This document shows positions 35,107 to 44,049 of a DNA stretch of 64,000 nt, in pieces. Under the pieces are notes generated by a model. The model searched no databases, was not told where the DNA came from, and saw only the letters and a program-made list of their open reading frames with translations. Position 1 is the first letter of the stretch. The number at the start of each line of letters is the position of its first letter. The position numbers and the translations under genes were made by a program. Origin of the DNA: Acidimicrobiales bacterium (GTDB lineage Bacteria > Actinomycetota > Acidimicrobiia > Acidimicrobiales > SZUA-35); assembly GCA_028285495.1 (NCBI GenBank), contig JANQPB010000026.1:64001-128000 (forward strand), given 5' to 3'.

Positions 35107-35392
35107 CATAGGAGAGAGGGGGCACGGCCGCACTCACCGACGGTGGCGAGCAGGCGAGTCTGCGACCTCGCGACGTTCGTCGTTCCATCCTGCCCGGTCG
35201 TGCAGGGGCGATGACCGGTCCGTCTTCCGGTGTAGGATCGCCAACGACCTGAGGAGCTTCGTGAAGTCCTTCGCCACATCCTGAACGTTCGTGCGCTCGA
35301 ACCGAGAAGCGCACGTGAATCCGACCGGTTGAGTCGCGCTCCCGACTCCCGAGATCCGTTCAGTACATCGACCTCACGAAAGGACCAATACG

Positions 35393-35893
35393 TTGGTCAA
35401 CCCGACCACTCGCGTCGCCAGACCGGCCGACGCCGACCAGATCAAGCGGCTCGCCCTGGACAACAACATGTTCCAGCCAGAGGAGATGGGCGACTTCGAC
35501 GAGATGCTCGCCGGCTTCTTCGACGGCACCCTCGACGACCATCATTGGATCGTCGCCGACACCGCCTCCGGCACCAGCACCATCGCAGGGGCCGCCTACT
35601 TCGCGCCCGAGCCCTTCTCGGATCGGATGTGGAACCTCTACTTCATCGCGACCTCGCCGGCCCACCAAGGCACCGGTGCTGGCACCATGCTCGTCCAACA
35701 GGTCGAGAGGAGGCTCATCGAACTCGGAGAGAAGGAGGCCCGAACACTGATCGTCGACACGTCGAGCCTCGACGAGTATCAGCAGGCTCGCGCGTTCTAC
35801 GCAGCACGCGGCTTCGTTGAGGAAGCTCGGGTCCGCGATTTTTACGGGCCCGGTGACCACAAAGTCACGTTCTGGAAGCGACTCATCGGCTGA
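35393..35893 (+). CDS. GNAT-family N-acetyltransferase
   Basis: 166 residues from a TTG with AAAGGACC upstream. The acetyl-CoA motif A region is IATSPAHQGTGAGTMLVQQV (Q/RxxGxG/A type, about 90-110). C-terminal YQQARAFYAARGFVEE is typical. Substrate unknown. It stands alone between the IS110 element and a strong terminator hairpin. Confidence 0.87.
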   Translation: MVNPTTRVARPADADQIKRLALDNNMFQPEEMGDFDEMLAGFFDGTLDDHHWIVADTASGTSTIAGAAYFAPEPFSDRMWNLYFIATSPAHQGTGAGTMLVQQVERRLIELGEKEARTLIVDTSSLDEYQQARAFYAARGFVEEARVRDFYGPGDHKVTFWKRLIG

Positions 35894-35897
35894 ATAC

Positions 35898-35933
35898 CGG
35901 GTCGGTGCAGGCCCACCAGCCTGCACCGACCCG
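35898..35933 (+). terminator. 14-base perfect hairpin after the GNAT gene
   Basis: CGGGTCGGTGCAGG (35898-35911) and CCTGCACCGACCCG (35920-35933) with an 8-base loop, 5 bases after the stop codon. No T-run, as common in high-GC actinobacteria. The following 35934-36178 stretch holds no gene. Confidence 0.6.
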
Positions 35934-36178
35934 AACCTCACAACAGCCCACCGCCGATCCGCCCGACGGGATAGGCGACGGTCCACAACGGGCCCGGTCC
36001 GGCTCAGAGCTGGGGATGGTCGTCGCCAACTCAGCGCATCGGTCCCACATTCCGTGCGGCGATACCGAGCCACGTTCGAGACCGACGCCGGGACTGCTCA
36101 GCTCGCTCCTAGGTGTCGAGACGACTGGAGTGCTCGCATGCTGGGGAACGGCCTGTCTCCGTACAGTCTCGTCGTGGG

Positions 36179-36710
36179 TCAGCGGGCCATCCGTTGGATG
36201 ACGAACTCATAGGCGCGATCACCGAACCACTTGCGGATGAAGAGTGCCGGCCGTGCGCCGGTGCCCTTCACGTAGCGGCATTTGGGCTCGTCGGTCGTGG
36301 CCGCCTCGACGAAGATCTCGCCGAGCACCTCGGAGCCAGTCGTAGCGAACTCGAAGTCCTGCATCGCCGCTGTCCACCACCAACCGGACTGGCGCGACCA
36401 GCGGCTTGAACCTCGCCAGCCGCTCCATTGCCACCGTCAGATCAGGGCTACAGAGGGCTGCGAAGACCGGCGGCGCGAACGACTCAGCGTTGACCCGGGA
36501 CGCCAACTGGATCGGGAAGAGCGGATCGTCGACCGACTCCTCGACGGCCTGGAGGAACATGAAGAACTGGTCCGCCGAAACCCTCACGTCCGGGCGGTTC
36601 AAGACATCCTCAGGGAGTCCGGCGCGACGCAGGACGTCCTGATGACGCACGCCGACGGATGCAAGTATGCCCTTGAAGCCCGGATCGAGCCCGAACCGTA
36701 GTTCGGTGGC
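36179..36710 (-). pseudogene. Broken AraC-type ligand-binding domain gene
   Basis: The minus strand from about 36710 reads ELRFGLDPGFKGILASVGVR and continues through LRRAGLPEDVLNRPDVRVSA, typical of the AraC-family N-terminal (arabinose-binding-like) domain, but no start codon precedes it. Near 36355 the frame shifts into another that ends at 36179. No C-terminal HTH follows. The family assignment is moderate; loss of start, frameshift and missing HTH argue for a pseudogene. Confidence 0.55.
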
Positions 36711-36956
36711 ACAGCCCGTCGCCTCCTGACCCTCCGAACACTAGCGCTGGTCCGCCGGCGGCATGCTCGCCATCGGCGCCAACGATCTATCCAAGCACGA
36801 CAACAAGGAGCGCCTGCGATCTCGCGGCACGAGCGACTTCGGTCGACAGTCGGCCGCTACGCGTCGCGGACGCCCGACGACGGCGATCTCTCAGCGGAGC
36901 TGGACGAGGCGGACTGCTTCCGGGTGCCAGACACCGACGGCTCCCCCTGGGGGCTG

Positions 36957-38023
36957 CTAGCGGCGGAGCGCTGTTCTCGTTGCGGCCGCATTGGCGCTGA
37001 TGTGGTCGGGGTCGATGAGGCCCCACCACCACTCGTTCCCGGTGGGCTGGTCGCCGCTGGCCACGGATCGCCGGAAGTCGAAGCAGGTCAGGTACAGGGG
37101 TCGTAGGTACATCACCGCTTCGAGGCGGTCGAGCTCGTGGTCGGTCACCTCGACGTGTCGGCGGTAGGCGTCGACTGCGGCCTCGACACCGTCACCGTCG
37201 CCCCACTCGGCTCCCCAGAGCAGATAGGCCAGGTCGGCCAGGCGCGGGCCTCGCCCAGCCGCCTTCCAGTTGATCGCCACCGGCCCTTGCTCGGTCAGCA
37301 GGACGTGATCAGGATTGTGCAGCAGGTTTCCGTGGAGCAGCGCCTCGGGAAGCCCTTCACCGGTGTCAGCGGAGCGGACCTGTTCACGGAGGTGCTCGAG
37401 CAGCCCACGACTCCCCCGAGCGACCTTGGTGTCGACGGCGTCGAGAAACGACAGGGCAGCCATCAGGTCCTGGCTGGGGCTGCCCTGCCGATGAGGATCA
37501 TCGCCGGCTGCGCCACCGGGTCGGCTGACAGAATCGTCGACCTCCAACGCATGCAACCGCCCGAGCAGGTCGCCCATCATCGCCATCTTCTCCCGGCCGT
37601 CGGGAAGCTCTCCCCCATCGACGAACCCGGTGACGAGGACCGATGCTCCATCGAGGTCCGACACCGCGTCATCGACAGCGAGTCGCTCCGCCGGGTAGTC
37701 GTGTCGCTCCAAGAACCGCAGGATCGCCGCGTCGCCCTCGACCCCGGCTGAAGGTCTGGCGGGAGGATACACACGAGCAATCCATGGGTCACCGCTGCCG
37801 CGGTCGACCCGGAACACGTGGTCGTTGTGCTGACTGGCCTGGGCTACCGCGGTCGCATCGACGCCGTATCGGTCTCGGAGATGGGAGAGCACACGCTCAG
37901 CGGCGGGCGCATGGAAGAGGCGTTCCTCCACCCCCTCCAGGTCAACGAGCGCTTCGGTGTAGCGCTGCCCGTCTCCTGCGCGTGTCGCCGGACAACCTTC
38001 TTGAAACTGCCGTGCTTGGTCAT
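36957..38023 (-). pseudogene. Frameshifted APH-fold phosphotransferase-like gene lacking catalytic Asp residues
   Basis: A strong ribosome site (GAGGAGG) precedes the ATG at 38023, which reads MTKHGSFKKVVRRHAQETG. A one-base loss near 37967-37972 then moves the reading to a frame continuing QRYTEALVDLEGVEERLFHA through to the stop at 36957. Without the shift the product would be about 355 residues. The second part, usable from a GTG at 37931 (324 residues), has the APH fold, but the Brenner motif reads HGN (codon 37327-37329) and the metal-binding Asp motif reads INW (codon 37269-37271). Kinase activity is therefore doubtful. Confidence 0.65.
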
Positions 38024-38259
38024 GGACAAGCCTCCTCTGACACACCCTCGTCCCCCAGCGACTCGGTGTGTTGAGAGATGGCCTGGACAATCCAACCGGG
38101 AGGGCAGCTTCCCCTTCGCCAACGAAGCCCCGGCTGGGGCGGACGCTCCACAGGCTCGGCGACCGGTCGGCGCCGTCTCGAGATCTTCCCCGACGGTCTC
38201 ACTCGTGTCAACGGCCCCGCACCGCTCACAGCCGGCCCGGCCAATACGCCGACACCGCC

Positions 38260-38618
38260 GCGTTCGGTCGAGGCGCTGGACGAAACTCCACTGGTGGCCT
38301 TCGGGATCCTCGATCGTCAGCATCCGAACGCCGAACTCGCGGTCAACTGGCGGCGGGGGCTCATGTCCACGGGCCCGGATGTCTGACTCAATCGAGGCGA
38401 TGTCGTCGACAAGGAACCCGACCCAGGTGGCGAGGCCGGCGAACCGTTCCCGCCAGTCCGGCACCGGGCCGTCGAGCCAGACCTCGGAGGCTCCTGCGGT
38501 CAACTCGATGTTCGTCGGAACGCCGTTGTCGTCGTGCCAGCGGCGTTCCTCCTCGATTCGCCTGTCCACGCAAACTAACCCTGGTCGGCGGCACTTGCGG
38601 GTACAGCACAACCGACAT
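38260..38618 (-). pseudogene. Broken VOC/glyoxalase-like gene
   Basis: The minus strand starts MSVVLYPQVPPT at 38618, then a frame change and a loss of about 20 residues lead to LVCVDRRIEEERRWHDDNGV and onward to MLTIEDPEGHQWSFVQRL, the C-terminal half of a vicinal-oxygen-chelate domain. No stop follows in frame. It lies between the phosphotransferase-like gene and the hydrolase-glycosyltransferase gene. Confidence 0.5.
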
Positions 38619-38651
38619 GCGCGAGAACACCGGTCGAGCGGGCGCTGCTGC

Positions 38652-40787
38652 TCACGTCCTGGCGCCATCCAGGAGATCGGCGATCAACTCGGCGGCCCGG
38701 GCCGCTCCGTCGGTCTCGACTGGGCGGGGTGTCTGGGGTCGGTCGATGAGCTCGGCGATCACCGCTGCGACGTGGTCCGGCTCGAAGGCGGCGTAGTCGA
38801 GGTGGAAGCCGGCACGGTAGTTCTCGAGGCGTGCCCGAACATGGAAGTTCTGTTCGAAGTGGTTGCGGAGCGGGACGTACACGAAGGGCACCCCGAGAGC
38901 CGTCAGCTCCATCGTCGTGGTGAGACCGCCCTGGACAATGGCGACGTCGGCGCAGGCCAGATGTCGATAGAGCCGATCGACGTAGGCGCGATACTCGACA
39001 CCCGCCACCTCCGGCATCGACGTCGGGTCGATCCGCGGCCCGGTCACCAGGATGAAGCGCAGGCCGTCGACGCGACGTCGAGCTGCGGGAACCGCTGCTG
39101 CGACTCGACGCAGCAGATCAGAGCCGACGCCAGACCCGCCGACACTGACCACACAGAGCGGCTCGTCGGCGCGATACCCGAGCTCTCGACGAAGCTCGTC
39201 CCGATCGCCCAGCTCGGCCGGATCGAACCCGGTCACGTAGCCGGCGAAGTCATAGTTGGCCTCGGTCCAGTCGCGGATGAGTGGGAGCCCGGGCCCGAAC
39301 CGGTCGGGGACGATGTCGTCGGGATTCCCGACGAAGATCGCCTTGTCACGAATCGACGAGTGGCGGGCGATGTGCTCGATCATCTCGGCGTTGTAGTCGG
39401 CTGCGACGAAGGCTTCCCTGTCGCCACGCTCGGGCATGGGGAGGTAGCCGACGAAATCGGTCAGCCATGCGTAGGCCGCCTTCTTGAGGTTGGGGTTCTC
39501 GTGGAGATGGAAGTCGAGCTCCCATGCCTCGTCACCGATCACCAGGTCGTAGTCACCCTCGGCGAGAACCTCGTCGCAGACCATGAAGTTGGCGACGAGA
39601 ATCTCATCCATGTCTCGGAGCGCCTGGAAGACGGCCAGATCGTGCTCGCCGGATTCGGACTCGAGGTGTGCCGATTCGTTGGCGAGATGCCTTGACGCCG
39701 GATGGATGCGCTGCCCGGCCGACTCGAGGACCCGGGTGACCGGGTCCTGGGCAAGCCAATCGATGTCGAGGTCGGGGTGAAGCCGGCGCAGTTCGTTGCA
39801 GATCGCGAGGTCGCGCCGGGAGTGACCGAGCCCGATCGGAGACGAGAGCATCAGTGCCTTCTTCCTCGCCTTGATGGGGCGCGAAGGGAGGGGCGCCTGC
39901 GTCTCGGGCCGGTACACGCGATCGGCGACTTCTTTGATCAGGTGGTTGATCTTCACCGGGAAGCGGCCGTTCGGCAGGTGGCCGGCCCCGTCGAGGGTCA
40001 CCAACTCGGCGCCCGGCACCCGATCCAACAAGGCGACGGAGCTCGCATGGGGTTGGACGCGGTCGCCGGTTCCATGCACGATCCGGACCGGCATCGGCAT
40101 CTCGGCCAACCCGACCACGACCTGTTCGAAGTCGAGCGTCGGTCCGCCACCCACGCCTGCGGCGGCGATGACGTCGCCGTCGGTCTCCAAGGCCCACCCC
40201 GTCGTGTCGTCGAAGAGCTTCGTCGAGTGGGGGTCCGAGCAACACTCGCCGAGGAAGAAGTCAACGAAATCGGGCCAGTCCTGTCGCCAGTGGTGGAGGT
40301 TGTACTTCTCCCAGCCGACCGGGTCGACGACCGGCTCGAACATGGCGACCTCCGCCTGATCTCGGAGCTCGGACTCGGCCATCCACGGATGCGACGGGGC
40401 GATCGCCACCACACCGTCGATCCGTTCCGGATGCAGCGCGCCGAGCAGGAGTCCCAGCTGGCCCCCCATGGAAACGCCGGCCACGACAGCCGACGCCGTA
40501 TCGGTGGCGTCGAGCACGGCGAGCCCATCATCAACGGCGTGACGTGGGCCGTAGCGGGTCGGATCGCGCACCCGATCCGATGCACCGTTACCAAGTCCGT
40601 CGTAGACCACGACGCGATAGTGGCGGGAGAGGTACGGGATCATCAGCTTCCAATGGCGGGCGTGCAAGATCTGCCAGGTCGGCAGCAGCAGAATCGTCTG
40701 CTCGGACTGGTCGCCGTAGATCTCGTAGGCGACGTTGGCGCCAGCGCGTCGAATCGAACCCCGCTCGGCGGGGTTGGCCGCCCTCAT
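38652..40787 (-). CDS. Alpha/beta-hydrolase fused to a GT-B glycosyltransferase
   Basis: 711 residues. Residues about 15-290 form an alpha/beta-hydrolase with nucleophile Ser106 (GVSMGG), the acid region GTGDRVQPH and His in DGAGHLPNG. After about 305 (KKALMLSSPIGLGHSRRD) a GT-B, MurG/MGT-like glycosyltransferase follows, with SVGGSGVGSDLL and the donor-binding block VQGGLTTTMELTALGVPFVY. It probably modifies and hydrolyses the same lipid or glycoside (inference). The ATG overlaps the TetR stop (ATGA). Confidence 0.87.
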   Translation of the reverse strand: MRAANPAERGSIRRAGANVAYEIYGDQSEQTILLLPTWQILHARHWKLMIPYLSRHYRVVVYDGLGNGASDRVRDPTRYGPRHAVDDGLAVLDATDTASAVVAGVSMGGQLGLLLGALHPERIDGVVAIAPSHPWMAESELRDQAEVAMFEPVVDPVGWEKYNLHHWRQDWPDFVDFFLGECCSDPHSTKLFDDTTGWALETDGDVIAAAGVGGGPTLDFEQVVVGLAEMPMPVRIVHGTGDRVQPHASSVALLDRVPGAELVTLDGAGHLPNGRFPVKINHLIKEVADRVYRPETQAPLPSRPIKARKKALMLSSPIGLGHSRRDLAICNELRRLHPDLDIDWLAQDPVTRVLESAGQRIHPASRHLANESAHLESESGEHDLAVFQALRDMDEILVANFMVCDEVLAEGDYDLVIGDEAWELDFHLHENPNLKKAAYAWLTDFVGYLPMPERGDREAFVAADYNAEMIEHIARHSSIRDKAIFVGNPDDIVPDRFGPGLPLIRDWTEANYDFAGYVTGFDPAELGDRDELRRELGYRADEPLCVVSVGGSGVGSDLLRRVAAAVPAARRRVDGLRFILVTGPRIDPTSMPEVAGVEYRAYVDRLYRHLACADVAIVQGGLTTTMELTALGVPFVYVPLRNHFEQNFHVRARLENYRAGFHLDYAAFEPDHVAAVIAELIDRPQTPRPVETDGAARAAELIADLLDGART

Positions 40788-41398
40788 CGCTCGACCCGCT
40801 GTTCGTGACGGGCTATCGCCTCGCCGATGCGGCGCAGGGCTTGCCGGATCGGCATCGTGTCACACTCCCGCCCAAGCAACAGCATCGATTCGGCGCCGAG
40901 AAAGACCGCCTGGATCAGCGCCACCACCTCGTCGACACTGAACGGCCCGAAGTCAACGCCGGCGGCCTGGGCCTCCTCGACGATGGCGACGTGAGCGCTG
41001 GTCCAGCCGGAGAACACGTCCTGGACGGCGCTGCGCACCTCCAGTGAGCTCCAACCGGCCGCCGTCATCTCCTGGAGCACTCGCACATAGCCCGAGTCGA
41101 GGTCGTCGTCGAGATAGTCGCATGCCCGGTCCCAGCGCTGCGACAACGACACGTCGAGGCCGAACATCGCCGTTTGACGTTCGACGAGCGGATCGTTCTG
41201 CCAGCGGAGCAACGCCAGGATCAGCTCTGCCTTTGACCCGAAGTGGTAGTGAATCTGTGAGAGCGGCACCCCGGCCCGGTCAGCAACCTTCCGGGTTGAC
41301 AAACCTGCGAATCCAGCCTCCAAGAGGACATCCCGGGACGCCTGCAGAACCTTGTCGGCCACGGGAGGCGTGGATTTCTTGGCATCGGGCACCATCAT
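40784..41398 (-). CDS. TetR-family regulator of the fusion gene
   Basis: 204 residues from the ATG at 41398. N-terminal HTH: TRKVADRAGVPLSQIHYHFGSKAEL (about 35-60). The C-terminal ligand domain includes a TetR-type helical bundle. It lies 16 bases downstream of a palindrome and is coupled to the hydrolase-glycosyltransferase gene, so it most likely represses its own operon. Confidence 0.88.
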   Translation of the reverse strand: MMVPDAKKSTPPVADKVLQASRDVLLEAGFAGLSTRKVADRAGVPLSQIHYHFGSKAELILALLRWQNDPLVERQTAMFGLDVSLSQRWDRACDYLDDDLDSGYVRVLQEMTAAGWSSLEVRSAVQDVFSGWTSAHVAIVEEAQAAGVDFGPFSVDEVVALIQAVFLGAESMLLLGRECDTMPIRQALRRIGEAIARHEQRVER

Positions 41399-41408
41399 CA
41401 CCTGACAG

Positions 41409-41430
41409 TTCGGTCGGTCGATCGACCGAA
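41409..41430. promoter_or_regulatory. Palindromic candidate TetR operator
   Basis: A perfect 16-base palindrome TCGGTCGATCGACCGA (41414-41429) nested in TTCGGTC-N8-GACCGAA (41409-41430), just before the TetR start codon. Confidence 0.6.
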
Positions 41431-41664
41431 TTCTCACCGACGCCGAAGGCCGTTGTCAATCAGGAGGCGGACGATCCTCGGGGGTGGACTACTCGTCGAC
41501 CACGTCGACAGAGCCGTGCGCAAGGCCGCCGCGCATCCCCCGCTCGGGAACCACCAGCGGCCCGTCCGGTATCACCGGCGGTTGGTACCCGCTCGTCACC
41601 GATGTGACGACCAGGTCGAGGCTCTCGTGGCACCGTGGCGCGCAACTGCAGCAAGCTGCGGCCT

Positions 41665-42192
41665 ATGGTCGAGACGGTGAGCGTCCGAGCCTGCCCACCA
41701 CCGACCGAACGGCTGCGATTCAGGGAATACCAACCCGAAGACGTCGAGGCAGTGATGGCGATGTTCGATGATCCCGAGGCTCGCCAGTGGTATCCGACCC
41801 ACAGCGAGCCGGCACCAGCCAAGCGGTGGATCGAATGGAACATCGAGAACTACTCCACCCATGGGTTCGGCCTTTGGGCGATCGAGGAACGCGACTCGGG
41901 GTCGTTCCTGGGTGACTGCGGATTGACGTACCAGACCGTGGAAGGCGCACAGCTCCTCGAACTCGGCTACCACCTTCAAGAACTGCGCCGCGGCTTCGGC
42001 TACGCGACCGAAGCTGCCCGAGCATGTCTCGCCTACGCCTTCGACGACGTGCGGGCCGACCTGGTCTGCTCGATCGTCGACCCTGAGAACGTGGCCTCGA
42101 TCGCCGTCGCCGGAAGCCTCCACGAACAGCAGCGACAGTTCGTCACCGATACTGGTCGGACCATGAATCTGTACTGGACGGATCGCCCGTAG
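41665..42192 (+). CDS. RimJ/RimL-type GNAT acetyltransferase
   Basis: 175 residues from the ATG at 41665; a frame-internal GTG at 41677 is an alternative. Typical start TERLRFREYQPEDVEAVMAM, and acetyl-CoA motif GYHLQELRRGFGYATEAARA (about 98-118), followed by SIVDPENVASIAVA. The family acetylates protein N-termini or small amines. TATGGT overlaps the ATG, so the true start may be the GTG in a leaderless message. Confidence 0.85.
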   Translation: MVETVSVRACPPPTERLRFREYQPEDVEAVMAMFDDPEARQWYPTHSEPAPAKRWIEWNIENYSTHGFGLWAIEERDSGSFLGDCGLTYQTVEGAQLLELGYHLQELRRGFGYATEAARACLAYAFDDVRADLVCSIVDPENVASIAVAGSLHEQQRQFVTDTGRTMNLYWTDRP

Positions 42193-42293
42193 CATCCGGT
42201 ACGGCACGACCGTCGCACCGGATAGTCCCCGGCCTTCGGCCCGCGCTACCGGTAGCGTCGGTCTCAGTGACGGTCGACGGCAGGCAGGGCGGC

Positions 42294-42578
42294 ATGCACA
42301 ATCACAACTGGGTGTGCGTCTCGTGTCGCCAGAACGTTCGTCGTCGGCCGGCCGACTCGTCGGTCGTCGGGTGCCCCGGATGCGGCCAGCCTCGTGAAGA
42401 TGTCGGCGATCAGCTTCGGGTTCCGCCTCGATCCGATGGCCGTGCGTGGACAGCTCTGGCGGCAACGCTCGACAGGTCTGGCGACGATCGGGTCGACCGT
42501 CTGGAAGCTGACGTCCGCCGATGGACGGTCCATCCCGAAGGTGTCGCACAGAACAGCAAGGAGAGCCATGGCGAGTGA
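42294..42578 (+). CDS. Small zinc-ribbon protein
   Basis: 94 residues from the ATG at 42294 (a GTG at 42267 is possible). C8-x2-C11 (CVSC) and C27-x2-C30 (CPGC) form a zinc ribbon in NWVCVSCRQNVRRRP...VGCPGCGQP. The rest is charged and without recognisable fold. It overlaps the downstream hydrolase by 11 bases, which argues for a real coupled gene. Confidence 0.6.
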   Translation: MHNHNWVCVSCRQNVRRRPADSSVVGCPGCGQPREDVGDQLRVPPRSDGRAWTALAATLDRSGDDRVDRLEADVRRWTVHPEGVAQNSKESHGE

Positions 42579-43362
42579 GCTGGATGTGAGGGGTGTCGAT
42601 CTCGCCTATCAGATATCGGGTGACGGGCCCGCCTTGATCTGGGGCCATGGCCTCTCGGGCTCGCGCTCCCACGATGACGCGCTAGGCCTGTTGGACTTCG
42701 ACCAGGTCGAGCAGGCGTGCCGGCTGCTTCGCTACGACGCCCGAGGGCACGGCAGTTCGGGGGTGACCCAGGAACCAACGACCTACAGCTGGGCATCGCT
42801 CGCCGCGGATCAGTTGATGCTCGCCGACCGGCTTGGCATCGGGAGCTACATCGCGGGAGGCGCCTCCATGGGATGTGGCACCGCACTCCACGCCGCCGTC
42901 CAAGCCCCAGACCGGGTGCGAGGCCTGCTCCTGGTGATCCCCCCAACCGCCTGGGAGACCCGACAGGCCCAAGCGGCAATCTGGGACCAACTGGCGATGG
43001 CGGTCGAGACCGACGGGGTCGACGCCTTCATCGACGGGGTCTTGGAACTCGAGTCCCCCGATCCCTTCGATGGCCGCACCGAGTGGGCAGATTCGATGAA
43101 CATCCAGCGGGCTATGGAGCCGGGCCAGCTCGCCACCGTGTTGCGTGGCGCAGCCACCGCCGACCTCCCCGATCGTGAAGCCGTGAGGTCCATCACCCAG
43201 CCAACGGTCATCCTCGCATGGACTGGTGACGCCGGTCATCCGGCCAGCACCGCCGAAGAGCTCGCGAAACTGATCCCGGGCTCCGAGCTCCACCTTGCAT
43301 CAACCTGGGACGATCTCCAGAACTGGACAGAACTCGCGGTCCAGCTCACCACCAGCACCTGA
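42568..43362 (+). CDS. Alpha/beta-fold hydrolase
   Basis: 264 residues from the ATG at 42568 with AAGGAGAG upstream. Oxyanion region GHGLSGS (26-32), YDARGHGSS, nucleophile Ser100 in GASMG. The acid D and a C-terminal His are not in the usual spacing: the expected GAGH-type His near the end is replaced by SELHLASTWDD. Substrate unknown. Confidence 0.8.
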   Translation: MASELDVRGVDLAYQISGDGPALIWGHGLSGSRSHDDALGLLDFDQVEQACRLLRYDARGHGSSGVTQEPTTYSWASLAADQLMLADRLGIGSYIAGGASMGCGTALHAAVQAPDRVRGLLLVIPPTAWETRQAQAAIWDQLAMAVETDGVDAFIDGVLELESPDPFDGRTEWADSMNIQRAMEPGQLATVLRGAATADLPDREAVRSITQPTVILAWTGDAGHPASTAEELAKLIPGSELHLASTWDDLQNWTELAVQLTTST

Positions 43363-43437
43363 ATCGTCCCAACGTCTCGCCCCGTGCACGGGAACGAAGC
43401 CTCCTTGGACGTCAAGGGCTGTCTCCCCAGGCTCACC

Positions 43438-44005
43438 TCATCGGTAGCGGTCAGCGTCGGTGATGAGATGCCGGTAGATCACCTTGGAGATCTGTCGTTC
43501 CAGCGCCCGGAGCGCTTCCTTGCCGATCTTGCCCTCGGCCCGCTTGCGGTCGTCGTCCTTGCCCGGCCCGGGGTAGCGGAGCTGGCAGATCGCGATGATG
43601 TGGATCGCCCGGTTCAGGGTGCGGTTGCCTTTCGGGTTCAACCGATGCCGGCGCCGTTCACCCGATGAGGCCTCGATTGGAGCGGTGCCGTTGTCGGCCG
43701 CGAAGTGGTCCCGGGTCGGGAACCGATCCACGTTGCGGACCCTCGACGAGATCAACGCTGCGGTGCCGGGTGACATCAACCGGGTGGCCCAGATCGAGAC
43801 GGTCGAGGAGGCTTCGGGCCATGTGCGCTCGCAGCCCCGTACGAGCCCCACCAGGCAGAACCTCACGAAACAGAGCGTCGAGACGAGTCGCGACCTGGGT
43901 CCGAGCGCCCGACAATTGCAGGTGCCGATCGACGATCAATCGCAGTTGCGCGGTGTGGTCGCCGATCGGCACGGATCGAAGCCGAGGGTGACGAATCGCT
44001 GCCAA
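43438..44005 (-). pseudogene. Decayed IS110-family transposase
   Basis: The minus strand reads RLIVDRHLQLSGARTQVATR then, in another frame, VDRFPTRDHFAADNGTAPIE, HRLNPKGNRTLNRAIHIIAI and KEALRALERQISKVIYRHL, all IS110/IS116/IS902 family blocks. The N-terminal DEDD domain is missing and a frame change separates the pieces. It belongs to a different subgroup than the intact element at 34057. Confidence 0.75.
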
Positions 44006-44049
44006 GCATCACCTGCCGGCGCGACTGCTGCCGATCTGAGCCCGACCGG

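Larger units (their letters stand above)
33851..35300 (+). mobile_element. IS110-family insertion sequence
   Basis: Long non-coding left part (to 34056), DEDD transposase, and a right part starting with CTTGACATAGGAG at 35103. A related CTTGATAGGAG occurs at 33970. IS110 elements have no long terminal inverted repeats, so both ends are approximate. It lies directly against the IS256 element. The 35107-35392 stretch holds no gene. Confidence 0.6.

Noticed and set aside
37818..39695. 625-codon plus-strand frame across the phosphotransferase-like, VOC and fusion genes
   Set aside because: Spans three minus-strand genes in shadow frames.
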